Source of the DNA: Paratinospora sagittata
Lineage: Eukaryota > Streptophyta > Magnoliopsida > Ranunculales > Menispermaceae
NCBI GenBank assembly: GCA_035771175.1
Contig: CM069595.1
Span: 3,204,094-3,268,093 of the forward strand
Direction of reading: 5' to 3'
Length of the DNA stretch: 64,000 nucleotides
Both the position numbers and the translations under genes were made by a program. The notes beneath the pieces were generated by a model that was not told the origin of the DNA, made no database searches, and saw nothing but the letters and a program-made list of their open reading frames with translations. Numbering within the stretch: the stretch's first letter is position 1; each line of letters starts with the position of its first letter. Positions 23,733 through 35,900 of this stretch are shown in pieces.

Positions 23733-26305
23733 TCAAACTACCAATCATAGGAATAATGTAATATCAATAAATAAATTCTGAAATACAACTATGCAAAGTC
23801 TCTGATAGTAAGACAACACACCTTTACAACAGGGTGTTCTGAAACATCAGTAGATGATGGCGCTCTAGCAATCACAATAGCTCGAGAGACTGCACAAAAA
23901 GCAGGGGTTACATTTCTTTGATTTTTCCCCTTTTCTTTTGGAGATAAGTAGTATATACATTTAAAACACATGCTCTAACAGAAGTATCATGATCCTTAGC
24001 AATTACTGAACCTACAAAGAATCAGCTTATAGCAAATGTACTTCCATAACAAATTCTACAAAGAATTCATAATTAATAATGAACTTCAAAATTACATTAT
24101 AGGCACCCTAGAAGCATGAAAAAGCTAATTGTAATAAGACATACCATTATAGTAACGATTCTTCAAGTCTTCAACACTTCGACCTGATGGAAATCTGTCA
24201 GCTATGATGATGAAACGGAGATCAAATTGTTCACACAACACAAAAAGACGATCTGTCTCTTCCTTGGTCCACATCTAAACAGCAATAAAAAAAAATAAAG
24301 ACATTCAGTCCACAAGACTATGCTGCAGTACTAAAGTAGAATTTTCCAATTCCAAGAATACAAAGTGATATCAAGTGTTGATAGAGAATTAGTTATTATT
24401 TTTTTTGAGTAGATAAAATGGTCCCGGTGCCACTACACCCACCCGAGGGGTATCCATGGGCCCCTTGGGCTTGAGACAAAGCCCGTGTCTAATCCCCTCA
24501 CCAACTCATTGGAGTGGGAAGGACCCCGTAGTGGTCGCCACGAGATTCGAACTCGGAACCTACAAAATTCAAACTCGCACTTGCTCCACTAGGCCAACAC
24601 CTCGTTGGCGTTGATAGAGAATTAGTTAGTAATCTTTTGCTCCCAAGAATCAACAGAAGAATTGATAACATTGCAGCATGGAAAATCTGTAGCACATTGT
24701 TTGTAATTTTCCTTTTGACAACCAAATAGGGTCTAGATTGAGCTATTAACATTTAAATTGCATTCAAAAGTAGTTTTGCATATGAATGAAACAAACAAAA
24801 ATTTGAAGATACAATTGTTGAATGTGTACCTACAGGATCAGTCAAGTACTTTTCGTACTCCTCATCAGTGTACTTGACAACTTCCACAGACTGCAACCAT
24901 TAAAGAACATCCTTATTATCAGGAAGAGAAAATAAAACAATATTGACCATTCCAATAAAGATGTTATATAAGCAACAAAAATAAGTATCCTTGTGTGTAC
25001 CTTGTTGTACTTGGCAAAGGAGTAATCTCCTGTAGGCGGAACACCATTCACTACTCTGACCTGCAACCAACAGTATAGCATACAAAAGTGTTAGTCATAC
25101 TATTGATTGGCTTCGTAATGCTACCAAACCGATAATTTCCCTTTTCATTTACTCTTTCTAAAAATCCATCCATAAAACTCAAATTACCCATTTCCTCTGG
25201 AAAGTGTAACTACAAACCTTAAAATTCTTTCACAAGCATGAAACATATTCCATGAATATTAAACATAGTAAAAAAGATTACAAGAATAAAAGGAAACAGT
25301 TCAGGCATACCCAATGGTATAGTTGCAAATCATCTTTCCGAGCAGAGTTAGTAAATGGAAGCCATTGCCAAGTGACCTGCACACTTATCTTAAAATTGTC
25401 AAAAAGAAAGCCAGAATAACGTATACAACAGAAAATCTTCTTTTTGGAAGATGGGTAATGCATAGAAATCGAGATACTAATGTGAAATGCAGCGGACCCA
25501 TCGCATCCTCTTTGTGATTTTTAATCTAAAACGCTAAAACTCACTACCAGAAGTACTAACATATCTACAAAGTTGAACAAGAGCAAAGATGGAAATTCCA
25601 AACACCAAGCAGAAGACTTACAAAACACAGCTAATACCAAGCACATTATAATAACAAACTTACAATAAGTAATGTTTCTACTTCAAGGAGTCTAATTAAT
25701 CCTAAAGTTGCAGAACCAAAAAACTGAAAGAATTTATAAACTCATTCACGAGCTCTCACTCTCAATTGAACTTCTTCAAACACATTTAAACGTCTATTTT
25801 TTATTCCAATAGTTGTTCACTTATCTCCAAAATCGAAGCTTTAAGCAATGAAGACCTTAAGTAATTGCTTATCTCAGCATTCCAAGCTCTCACATTTTCC
25901 ACTGAACTTCTTCAAACAAATAAAAAAAAAAAAATCCAATTTTGTCCACATTTTCACTAACTACAAATCGTAATTTCGAACCAATTATGAGAACACTAAA
26001 AAATTTTCTAAAAAGCACTTGCCTTTTCTTTGTCGGACTGAGGTTTCCGCTTCAAATGAGATGGATCTATGACCGGCATTAGAGGCGCCAAACCTCCTGT
26101 AAGCGCGTAAACCTGAAATTGAAACCCTAAATAACTTAAAAACCACTCATAATAATCAAAACTGAAACAAAAATCGCGAGAGACACCATACCTCACGAGA
26201 AATTCCATCTGGTTTCCTCTGAGAATCCTTCTGAGCTCGAGACTTCTTCTCCTGACTCCCTGCAAAAGGGGTTTTCGGCAAACGCAGAATGTCCTTCGCA
26301 TCCAT
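20284..26305 (-). CDS. SWC4: SWC4/DMAP1 homolog, SWR1 and NuA4 chromatin complex subunit
   Basis: Sixteen exons join in frame to about 443 residues (Arabidopsis SWC4 is near 441): 26192-26305, 26023-26112, 25311-25376, 25001-25060, 24834-24890, 24145-24274, 23822-23889, 23492-23584, 23304-23351, 22321-22488, 21986-22096, 21671-21766, 20988-21059, 20560-20620, 20437-20471 and 20284-20346. The start [12 protein letters not shown] and words such as [37 protein letters not shown] and [14 protein letters not shown] match plant SWC4. A SANT/Myb-like region spans about residues 110-165 ([11 protein letters not shown]...DRFP). The C terminus is lysine/arginine-rich (KRDHKRK, KRARK) and may be a nuclear signal. 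The protein takes part in H2A.Z deposition and H4 acetylation. Intron 2 starts with GC. A SINE lies in intron 5 and an (AT)n tract in intron 7. Confidence 0.95.
23673..23729. repeat. (AT)n microsatellite in a SWC4 intron
   Basis: An uninterrupted AT dinucleotide tract of about 57 bp lies in the intron between the exons ending at 23822 and starting at 23584. It is preceded by a C-rich run. Confidence 0.95.
24396..24609 (-). mobile_element. tRNA-derived SINE with 19 bp target-site duplication
   Basis: Perfect 19 bp direct repeats (gttgatagagaattagtta) at 24377-24395 and 24610-24628 bracket a 214 bp element in a SWC4 intron. On the minus strand it begins CGCCAACGAGG and has an A box (TGGCCTAGTGG) and a B box (GAGTTCGAATCTC). 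It then has a GC-richer body and ends in an A-rich tail next to the left repeat. This is the full set of SINE features. The exact family name is not clear to me. Confidence 0.9.
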
Positions 26306-27014
26306 GCCCCAACCAAATTAAAGTTTTGTTTTTTTTTTTGGTTTTTTCAGTTAAGCAGAGTGTTCTGAAACAGATCGAAATTAGGGTTATTTGGAGACAT
26401 GCAGATTAGAATAGAAATATGTATTTTTTTGAACTCTGGGCGAAGAAGATTGCAGATGGAAATCAAATTAGGAAGCGAACGGAGATTGAAAGTTAAACCT
26501 AGAAATTTTTGTGCGAGATTGGACGGTGAAATTTCATCAGGAAAATAACTGTATTTTAACGAGATGAATGAGTTTTATCGTATTATTTATACGGGACTAT
26601 AATTGCTTTGTATTATTACTGTTATATATATATAATGTAAAAACAAAAGTTCAATGTAACCAATTTAATAAGTTTATAGGTTAATAAAATTAGGTACATT
26701 ATCCCCCCTTTCTAGTCAAATCAAAGTGTTATAAACCACGTGATATAATATATGAAATTGAAAATAGAAAGATAATTGGATCATGTCTTTATTATTTGTT
26801 ATTATACATACAATAAAATGAGAAAAACATATTTGAATTATTCTTTCACAAACTTTGGTGCTTAATTTATAATCTACAAAAATAAGATAACAAGAATTGG
26901 GAAAAAATAAAACACAAGAAGACTCAGGTTGCTTCTTTCCTGTTTTCTCTTGTGCTCTTCAACATCATCAAGAAGATTCTCATGAAACCCTTAATGGAAA
27001 ATTCAGCTTTTTCT
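26306..27014. promoter_or_regulatory. SWC4 upstream region and spacer to the PGN-like gene
   Basis: The first 250 bp or so upstream of the SWC4 ATG is its presumed leader and promoter. The remainder is AT-rich and holds the 3' UTR of the next minus-strand gene. No other feature is visible. Confidence 0.45.
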
Positions 27015-29381
27015 TCAACTACCATATTCTGAATCATGTAACAAGCAAGCTAACTCAGGAACATAACCTGCTTCTTTCATGTGCAAAGCAAGTATATCCA
27101 GCCATCCATGAACCATTTCCATATCCAGACCAACCTTCTCGCCTACAACGAAACTATAAACTTGATTTCTCACCTCAATCCAACTCCTTCCAGCCTCTTT
27201 TTTATTCCCAATTCCCCTCAATAACTTCCTCATTTTAGCGAATTCTCCCCACTTACCATCAGCAGCATACATATTTGATAATATAACATACGGCTCAGCT
27301 CCATTTGGCCTTAAATCGAGTATTTTCTTTGCAGCCAATCCACCCAAATGTGAAACTCTATGCGCTTTACAACCTCCAAGAAGAGCGCTCCAGACCAATT
27401 CATCTGGTTCAAAAGGCATTGTCTCTATAATTTCATAAGCCTCTGCCACTCTCCCTGCACGACCCAAAAGATCCACCACACACCCATAAATTTCTTGATT
27501 TGGTTTTACACAATATATATCTGTCATCGAATCAAAATACCTCAAGCCTTCTTCAATAAGCCCGGCATGGCTACAAGCGGTTAGAACCCCCATAAGCACG
27601 ACTTGATCGGGTTTTATACCCGAAGCCACCATTTCATCGAACAATCCAATTGCCTCTCTTCCATAACCATGAGTCCCATATCCATTCATCATTGAAGTCC
27701 AAGAAATCAAATCTCTTTGAGGCATCTCGTTGAAGATCCTCCATGAATCAGCTACACTTCCACATTTTGCATACATATCTATTAAAGAATTAGACAGTGC
27801 TACATTGTCTCCAATGCCCCTTCGAATTATCCCACCATGAACTTGTTGCCCACAATTTAAAACTGCCAAGTTCGCACACGCAGCTGCCACACTAGTAAAT
27901 GTGAAGCAATTTGGGCTGAGCCCTTCGGAACCCATTTGGCAAAATATGTGGAGGAACTTATGAGAACCGGATCTTTCAAATCCAGCTATCATTGTATTCC
28001 ATGTTATCAAATCTCTCTCGGGCATTTCATTGAAATATCCATATGCTTCAGACAAATGGCTGCACTTACAGTACATGTCCACTAAGGAATTCCCCACGGG
28101 GAGGCTCGACACGAATCCATGTTTAACTGCAGCTGCATGGATCTGTTTGCCCAATTTGTAGGACCCAATTGAGGCACAAGCTCTAATTGCAATGGAACAA
28201 CTAAAAGGGTTAAGTTCCACTTCCTCCTGCACTACCAAGACATAACAGATACTGAATTACTCACTCATAGTGTCATAGAAGAGATGGCCAATAACAGTAT
28301 TCAAATGTGTTAGAAACCATTGAAACCAAAAGCTATAGCTGATAGGTAAGAGACACAACAATATATATTAAGCTACTATTAACACTACCCTTCACATGCA
28401 GCCACATCTTGCACATGGAGAATCAGAAGACAGAGAAGAGACAAATACAAATACTGTAAATGGAGAACATGCAAATGCAAACAAGTCTTGAACCCAAGAT
28501 CTCTTACAAAACCAATGCTCTAATACCATGTTAAAAACCATTTCACCCAAAGCTATAATAGATAGGTAGAAGCCCAACAATGCATTTCAAGCTACTATTA
28601 ACAAAATAAAGTTTGAAATGACTCAGGTATGAGTTTGTTCTGTGTCTATAAGCCTGGTAACAAAACTTAATTTTACTCAAAATTAAATAAAAAAGAGCCT
28701 GGAATCAGAACACAAACTATTTGTCAAAATGGCCAATTGCATTCATTATCATTTAATTACCTTTAGCATTTGCTCGAACACTCTAAGACCCGCATAGCCA
28801 TCTCCTTTATGGGTGTACCCGGCAATCATGGTAGTCCAAGAAACAGCATTCTTCACAGGGATCATCTCGAAGACCATCCATGTGTCTTTGATGCTACAAC
28901 TACATGTTGCATACATATCCATGAGTGCATTTTCTACGTATATTGAGGCATCAATACCATACTTAATGGCTAACCCGTGAACCATGGCCCCACAAGTACA
29001 AGACTCCATACCTTTGCAAGCTTTCAACACACTTGACATGGTGAAAGCATTGGGCTCCACTCCACTGTCCCTTGTCATCTCACGAAATATCATCCAAGCT
29101 TGTTGAAACCGCCCACATGAAGTGTACCCCGTAATCAAGGCCGTCCAAGCAACAACATCTCTCTCAGGAATTTCGTCAAACAATTGGCGAGCTTCACCTA
29201 GTAAGCCTTTTAAGCAGTAGGATTTAATGAGATTGGTTGCCAGAACTGATAACCCTTTAGGTGGAACGAGTACACTTGAATGGACGGTGTGTTTTTGGTG
29301 GTGCCCAATAAATGATTTTTTTCCTGTAAGTAAGGAGATGTGATGGAAATGAAAGGTGAAATGTAGTTTCTTTACACTCAT
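27015..29381 (-). CDS. PGN: PLS-class PPR protein resembling Arabidopsis PGN (At1g56570)
   Basis: Two exons, 28761-29381 and 27015-28226, join in frame at QMLK|EEVELNPFS to give about 610 residues. As I recall, Arabidopsis PGN is about 611. PLS repeats fill the protein (VVAWTALITGYTSCGR, LITWNTMIAGFERSG, LISWTSMMNGYGTHGYG). The E region (WSALLGGCKAHR, GNKKEAGRSWIEVRNQV) is followed by the end GYVPELACLLHDSEYGS, much like the remembered GYVPEL...QEVGT end of PGN. There is no DYW domain. PGN is described as a mitochondrial PPR affecting stress responses and germination on salt. The 534 bp intron (28227-28760) is GT-AG and more than half of it is a TRIM element. The orthology claim is also supported by the nearby invertase gene. 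Confidence 0.88.
28308..28603 (-). mobile_element. TRIM (miniature LTR retrotransposon) in the PGN-like intron
   Basis: Two direct repeats of 77 bp (28308-28384) and 75 bp (28529-28603) are about 80% alike. On the minus strand both start TGTTAATAGTAGC and end TAACA. The 5' repeat is followed at once by TGGTATTAGAGC (complement of 28517-28528), which matches the initiator tRNA-Met primer-binding site TGGTATCAGAGC at 11 of 12 bases. A purine-rich GAAGGGTAG precedes the 3' repeat as a polypurine tract. The flanks aaatg/aaata fit a 5 bp target duplication with one mismatch. The 144 bp interior has no meaningful coding capacity. These are the features of a terminal-repeat retrotransposon in miniature. 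Confidence 0.88.
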
Positions 29382-30093
29382 TTTGGAACGACTTCAAGTT
29401 CAAAACTATTATTTTGCTCATCCTCTTCCTTGGCAAGGAGACAAAAGAAACAGAGTGGTTGAGGCACTTGTCTTCAAGAACATGAAATCACCAAAAAACT
29501 TGAGAGGTAATTTTAATTAGTTCCACTTATATATGGTACATGTGGGAATTGAAAGTTTCGATTTTTTCAGAAGAATTTGAAGATCCAAACCTCAGTATAT
29601 CTTACTGTAGAAATACAGGCTTTGGGTACCTATAATCCGAAATCTCTTTTTTATGTTATAAATGGTACGGTGTAGACAAGTGAACCAGAAGACAAAATAA
29701 CGACAAATTGTCAATTGAACAGAATTTTTTTTCCATTGACCATACGGCCAGTTTACTTCCTAGTTCCCACTATTAATGACTTCCAAAAATAAAAATAAGT
29801 GCTTATAATAATAAAAGTATAATTAATAATTAAACATTCAAATTCATATTTCATATTTTTTTGAAAGCCCATCTTTCATATTTAATGTAACAATTAGTTA
29901 AAAATTTATTATTATTTGTGCATATATTACATTTTTTTAAAAAGTTAATAATATAAGAAAAATATTTTATGTACGATCAGTATTATTTTTTGATGCTGGC
30001 ACTTAATTCTTTTAAATATTTTAAAAATATATATATATTATACGTATATTTTTTAATATATAAATATTAACATTAAAAAATTGACTTTAACAC

Positions 30094-30163
<70 letters not shown>

Positions 30164-30349
30164 CTATTTTAAATAAAATATTATATGATGACAAGGTAGG
30201 CCACGGAGCTGCCGGTGAAGTCGGTTTTGTGTACTTTTTGGGCCTAGACATATAGCTATCCAAGTCATCCCATAATCACTTATCAAACCCTTCCCATTCA
30301 TAAACTTTGCCTACTCCTCTTTCTTTCTTCAAAGTATAACACATCTACT
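29382..30349. other. AT-rich spacer with a long (TA)n tract
   Basis: The first few hundred bases are the upstream region of the PGN-like gene. The middle is strongly AT-rich and holds a TA tract of about 63 bp at 30096-30158. No exon is seen. Confidence 0.6.
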
Positions 30350-31557
30350 ATGGGAGAAGATCTGCAGGAAACATTATCATCGGCAGAGGAAACAAGGAAG
30401 ATAAAGTTTTGGAAGGTAAGAGACTTTGGTGCTTTAATTCATTTACCTTAATTTACAAACCTGAAGAAGTAGGATTCATGATCAGAACAATATATATACT
30501 TATGTTTCTACAGTGATTTCAAACTTAACTACATATTTGTCTTTGTTTGGATCACAGGTTGCATTAATGATTGGATTCATCAAATTTTTCATCATCAACA
30601 GAAATATTATTACTCTTTTTCAAGCTTCAAGAAGGGAAATGATCTTAGTCCCTGATGGAGCTTTTAGTATGGTCTTCAAATCTAGCTTCGTAATAAGAGG
30701 CTTTTTAACTAATATTGTTATTGCTGGTTCTTTGCCTTGATGATCTAGGCGTTATCCTACTTGAGCTTTTTATATATCATCTCATCGCTTCCTTGAATTT
30801 GCTCTTTTTCTCTTTTGTTTTTTTTTATTATTTTCTTGACCTTGTAAGGCCTTTTCTTGATCTTGTAAGACCCACTTCACTGCTTGTTATCCTTATTGTT
30901 TTCTTTCTCAATCCCCTTCATCAATAACTATGGCTCACCACAGGCTCTTTTAACTCCTACCTCTTCCCAACCTATCTAGTCATCTGTGTTCTTGGCTATT
31001 CCTCCTGAGCTATTTGATTCAAATTTACCCGTCTCTCTGCTTTACTATAATGTTAGAAAAAATGTGATTTTAAAAACAAAAATGCAACTATATGCATAAC
31101 TATATCCTTATGTTTTTTTTTTAGATATGTATGTTTTATACACCTAGGCCTAATGAACATAAAAGTATAATTGAACGTGTAATTGTACTTTTTTTGTTGT
31201 TAGAATAAGATTTCCTGTAATGTACTTAATTTAATAAAGGTGGTTCTTAGGGTTTCTGAGACTTTAATTTTTGGGTGGATGATGATTTCTTTTTAGAAAA
31301 ATGTGATTGATAGATCAAATTATATATTGAAAAGTTTTGCTCCCATTTGATGATCAGTGTACTGATTTAACCAGTGGAATTAAAGAACCTTAATTTATTT
31401 ATTTTTCTCTTTAAGTTGTGTTATTGTTGTGCTTCCAGGCTTTGGGAGAAAGCTTGTATTATATGGGCTGAAATATGCTGTTGCTGCAGCGTCAGTATGG
31501 TTTGTTTTTGCATGTTGCTCCTTACCGGTGAATCGCCAATTGATAAATATTCTCTGA
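30350..31557 (+). pseudogene. Decayed multi-pass membrane-protein gene
   Basis: A clean first exon (30350-30415, MGEDLQETLSSAEETRKIKFWK, donor GTAAGA) joins in frame to 30558-30740. That segment carries a hydrophobic stretch and LVPDGAFSMVFKS, then stops at 30738-30740. The coding sense continues in another frame (LGVILLELFIYHLIASLNLL, to 30927) with an 18 bp tandem duplication coding LDLVRPF twice. It then resumes in a third frame near 31007-31066 (FDSNLPVSLLYYNVRKN), and after an acceptor at 31438/31439 as FGRKLVLYGLKYAVAAASVW to a stop at 31555-31557. Repeated hydrophobic helices in changing frames point to a transmembrane protein broken by at least two frameshifts. I do not recognise the family. 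Extra introns could explain some of the breaks. Confidence 0.5.
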
Positions 31558-32227
31558 GATCTCTGCACAGATTCTTTCCTCGTGAACTACATTCAAATAA
31601 TATGTCTCTTTCTCTGTTTATCCATTATATTATTGAAGTATGTATATAGTATTCCCTTATTTTTCTTACTAGCTTGTTTTGTTCTATTCTTTGTTCTTTC
31701 GTATCTTGTGAGTCTTAAGAGCGGAGAACCAAAACCTGCAGATTTAAGATGTTTTACATAATAATGGTTTTGTTCACAACTCACGGACTCCGACATGGCA
31801 TTTTTATTTTGGCAAGTTTGCCATTTGTGTATAAGTTGGCTTAAGACATTACTAGAAGAGAAATACTTTAGCGACTAAAAATTTATATGTAAAATTATAC
31901 CCGTATTGATGTGGTATATGACGAATTGAGGGTACTTTCTTTTTCTTTTCTCTCTCTCTTGACGTGATGATTTGTTATATCGTCGCGTCAACTTAGATAT
32001 AAATTTGGTTACATAATTTGGGTCCTCTTAGTCGACACATTGAGCCAAAAAACACTTATAGTGCGTGTGTGCATAACTATGTTTGGATTACTATATAAGT
32101 GTACTATGACAAAATTAGTTTGATAGGTCTATAGACCAATAAGATACTCAAAGTTGGCAAAAAAGAAATTAACACAATGCTTGTCTCACACTGTTACTAT
32201 TTTAGAGGTATTCTTTTATAGTTTTAA

Positions 32228-32416
32228 GGCCCTGTTTGGGAGCGCATCAGCATTTCTACCTTAAAGTATTTTTTTCAAATGCAATCGACAAACGCAAAAA
32301 TAGGAGAAGTGAGTTTTACCAAAACTCTTAAAATTTTTATTTAAAACGCAAATGCGTATGTGTCAAACGCCCAAAAAATCGGTTTTGCGGCCTTTTCTGT
32401 GCTCCCAAACTGAGCC
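32228..32416. mobile_element. hAT-like MITE
   Basis: The 189 bp element has terminal inverted repeats ggccctgtttgggagc and (reverse complement of the right end) ggctcagtttgggagc, which match at 14 of 16 bases. The CTGTTTGGGAGC...GCTCCCAAAC ends are those of common plant hAT-derived MITEs. The interior also carries several CAAACGC-type words in both orientations. I could not find a clean 8 bp target duplication, so the insertion is probably old. Confidence 0.7.
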
Positions 32417-32641
32417 TAAATCAAAGATCAAATCCTTTTGACCAAAAAAAAAAAGGTTCTTTGAATTAAATTCTTGAAAAACATGTTTGATTATTGTTTC
32501 AAAACTATCAGAGAGTCGCGAGAAAGATATAATTTAATTGAAACTATTCTCTTCTTATATCTAATGACCATGTTCTTGTAAAAATATAATAAACGATGAT
32601 TAATTTGACATAAAAAAGTACTTTATACATATAAAAGAGGA

Positions 32642-32989
32642 GTGTTAAAATGACCTCGGGGGTATATCCATATACTTAAGTTGATGTGACAATACACCAC
32701 ATCATCATATCATGAGAAGAAAAAAAAACACCCTCCACTCACTATATGATCCACATTAACATGTGTATGATTTTGAATATAATTTTTAGATCGTAAAAAC
32801 ATTTCTCAATGTAAAAACATAAATATTTTTTTATGATCCAAAATACATACCCAAAACGATACCCATGTTAATGTGGTTTGTTGTGAGTGACAGGTGTTTA
32901 ATTCTTTTTTATTTTCTCTCTCTTATAATGTGATGATATAGTACTTTATTGGTGCATAAGTGTGAATGTATTTTGAATCATTTTAACAT
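32642..32989. mobile_element. Foldback MITE with long imperfect inverted repeats
   Basis: The left arm starts gtgttaaaatgac and the right end reads back as atgttaaaatgat. Further inside, blocks such as cactcac...ccacattaacatg in the left arm recur in inverted order in the right arm (cactcac...ccacattaacatggg). The A-rich gagaagaaaaaa block matches gagagagaaaataaaaaa. The two arms cover nearly all of the roughly 348 bp, so the element could fold into one long hairpin. No transposase is present. Confidence 0.65.
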
Positions 32990-35900
32990 ATCTGGCGTAA
33001 TGTAACACCCCGTAATTTTCATAAATATTTATCAGGTGAGACTTTAATTTGTGGAATGAATGAAATGATTATCGAGATCTATATTGAATTCGAATTGTGG
33101 TATATAAACAAAGAAAAAAAAATTACTGTAACTTTTGGGTATTATTACTTTTGGGTATTATTGTAAGACAATGTGAAGGCTGACCGTGTCTTGTATACTG
33201 TATATGGGTATATATAGTGTATAGTACATTGTGCCGGTCATGACGTCAGCCTACATCAGGGGCGTCGTGACACGTAAAAACTTTGTAAATATAAAAACAT
33301 TCTAATTGGCTCTCTATTATTTAATATTTTATTTGAGTAATATATGCATGTTAAAGTAACACAAAAATTACATTTGTCTTGAGTGGATACCACAAATATA
33401 ATTCGTGATCCATAATCAAACAACTAGAATGTTGTTTTGAAAAGAATCATACTGTGTAAGTAAAGTTAGGTAAATTTTGAAAAAAAAAAGAAAAAAAGAA
33501 AAGAAAGAAAAGAAAAAAGAAGGTAAAGTTAGGTAAATTGATCTTAGAAATAATTTGTAGCATTAGAACGCTACTAATATGTCTTCCATGAATTAATATA
33601 GAAAAGCAATCTGATAGAAAATTAAGATTAATAAGAAGATAAAGATATTTCTCCCGAAAATAAAGAAAGATAAAGCTATTAACTGAATGCAGAGAAGCAT
33701 TCATTATTCGGAGGACTAAGTTGGATGTGGTGCTACGCGAAAAGACAAAAAACGAGGAGCCGATAGAACTACTCTGCCACGCTCTGTCTCTCCCATCACA
33801 TGTAACATATATACTCTAATAATATAACATGTCCTACAAAACTCATGAGGTCTATCTTTTCAAAGTCACTTGTCCGTCTTCTTAAAAAAAAGAAAATTAA
33901 AAATTAAAAATTAAAAAAATTGAAAATAAACAATCCAAGGCTCCCCTACCCGGCTCATCCTAATTCATAAAGTGTCTAATAAATAAATTGATGGCTAACC
34001 TGTTCTCTGATTAGTTCTCACACCAACCTGACGTCAACGGAGGATTTATCAAAAGAGATAAAATTAAAAATTATAGATTGAACTAACATGCCCTGAAAAT
34101 TGAAACAACGACCTTTAAGCCTCAAGGGATGAAGTATCACAACCTTGAACCATAGAACACTTAAATGATATAAAGAGACTTCATTGTGAATTTTAATAGA
34201 GATATGGAAAATAGGAAATATATCCAGTTTTGTTGGATTAGGCTACTTCATGGGGAAAATAACTGTTTTGGTATTGAAGGAAAATAACTGTAAAATCATT
34301 TGATTTGTTCAATCCAAAAATCCATCTAATTTTAATTTGTTTCCCATCAGTTTCATTGTTTCAATTCTGTTGGTTTGGGCATGCAGTCCTGTGTCCAGAC
34401 ATATTAGTCTGTCATTGTTCGTACTTAAACAAGCCATTGTAGCCCAAAAAGGTTTTAAGCCCTAGAATAAGCCACACTGACCACAAGAATAGCCTATCTA
34501 ACCACAAGAATACACTAACTGTTTTGGTATTGAAGGAAATTAATGGTTAGATTTTAATCTAAAAAATTAAAAAAGTATTGCCTTTCTTTTTTTTAGGTAA
34601 TCGTGTAATGTTCTCTAACCCGGCTTTCGCATATCACAAAAATTTATTCACATAGAACAAGAACTAATAAAAGGGATTCTATTCAATGGTGCATGAATGT
34701 CCTCGTCAAATGAAAGTTTACCCAAGGCTCAACCTGAGACAGAGAAATTATTCGTCTTTTTACCACCCTACCAAATTAATCAGTAGTATAAAAAATAAAA
34801 ATAAAAAAGAGTGACGTTGTTTAACTAACACATTTTATTAATATTATCTTTAAGAATTGTTAAATTACCTCTAATCACGTATCAACACGTAATTCACTCA
34901 ACAACTTTTAAAGACAATGTCAACAAAATATATTTAAAAAGTTAATTTCTAATGTCGTATTTTCCTAAAAAAAGAAAGTCTTGTCTTTTTGAAGTATCAA
35001 AATACCAATTGAAGATTTAATTCCATTATATGCTAAAACCCTATATCTAGTATGAACAAGTTTTATTTGTCTCCAAATTTTGGCTCCATAGGAAAAATCT
35101 AACTATTAAAAAGCATATATATGTAGGTAAATATTAAACATGATTGTGACGCATACATCGTCGCCTTCTCCATCACACAATATCTGTTGGCAAGACCATA
35201 TTGTAACTTAGCTGTTGGGATTTATTTTACGATATCTGTAGCCATTCGGTCATCGTTTTGCAAATTTATCTCTACCCTTTTGTCTTTACTACTGGATTTA
35301 GTTCCACTAATTGGGTGATTATATTCTTTGATTAGAACTAAGCAAATAAATATAATATAAAGAGATGATTGATGAGATAATTAATATAAGGGAGAAAGAG
35401 GTGTACATACGTATCATAAATGTTTGAATTTTCAAAACTCATCATAAATTAAGGTCGAAATATACAAATAATAAATAAATGCAACTTCCAATAAAATAAT
35501 TACTAATAATGTCACACCGTGGTGTTGACGGTGGGCTCTCGAATACTCACTGACGATCCCTTCCCTACGACACAAATCATTATATTATATACAATTTGGA
35601 ACAAGTTTGATTTGATTTCATTAACATTGAGTTGCTGGGTTTATTTAGAGCACATCTCATCATTACTAATTAATATCTATAGACAAATAATTACATTTAT
35701 ATGACTCTATGATTTCCATAAAGTCAATTATATTATTTTAACTATAATTACCAATCTAATTAAGAGTATATATATAATATACGTTTGTTGATTTATAATG
35801 AACGAGGGTTGATTTGAAACCATACATTTCAATAACTAGAGATAGGCAATACACATAATTAAAAATGTTACAAAAAATTGTGTATTCAAAACTATGCCAC

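Noticed and set aside
28392..28580. 62-codon open frame in the PGN-like intron
   Set aside because: It lies inside the TRIM element and is a by-product of its sequence.
31374..31649. 91-codon frame with many cysteines
   Set aside because: It is the wrong frame over the last block of the decayed membrane-protein gene; the block FGRKLVLYGLKYAVAAASVW lies in the neighbouring frame.
33002..33290. Possible LTR starting TGTAACACCCCG and ending near GGCGTCGTGACACG
   Set aside because: The start resembles a common plant retroelement edge, but no matching end, second copy, primer-binding site or target duplication was found.
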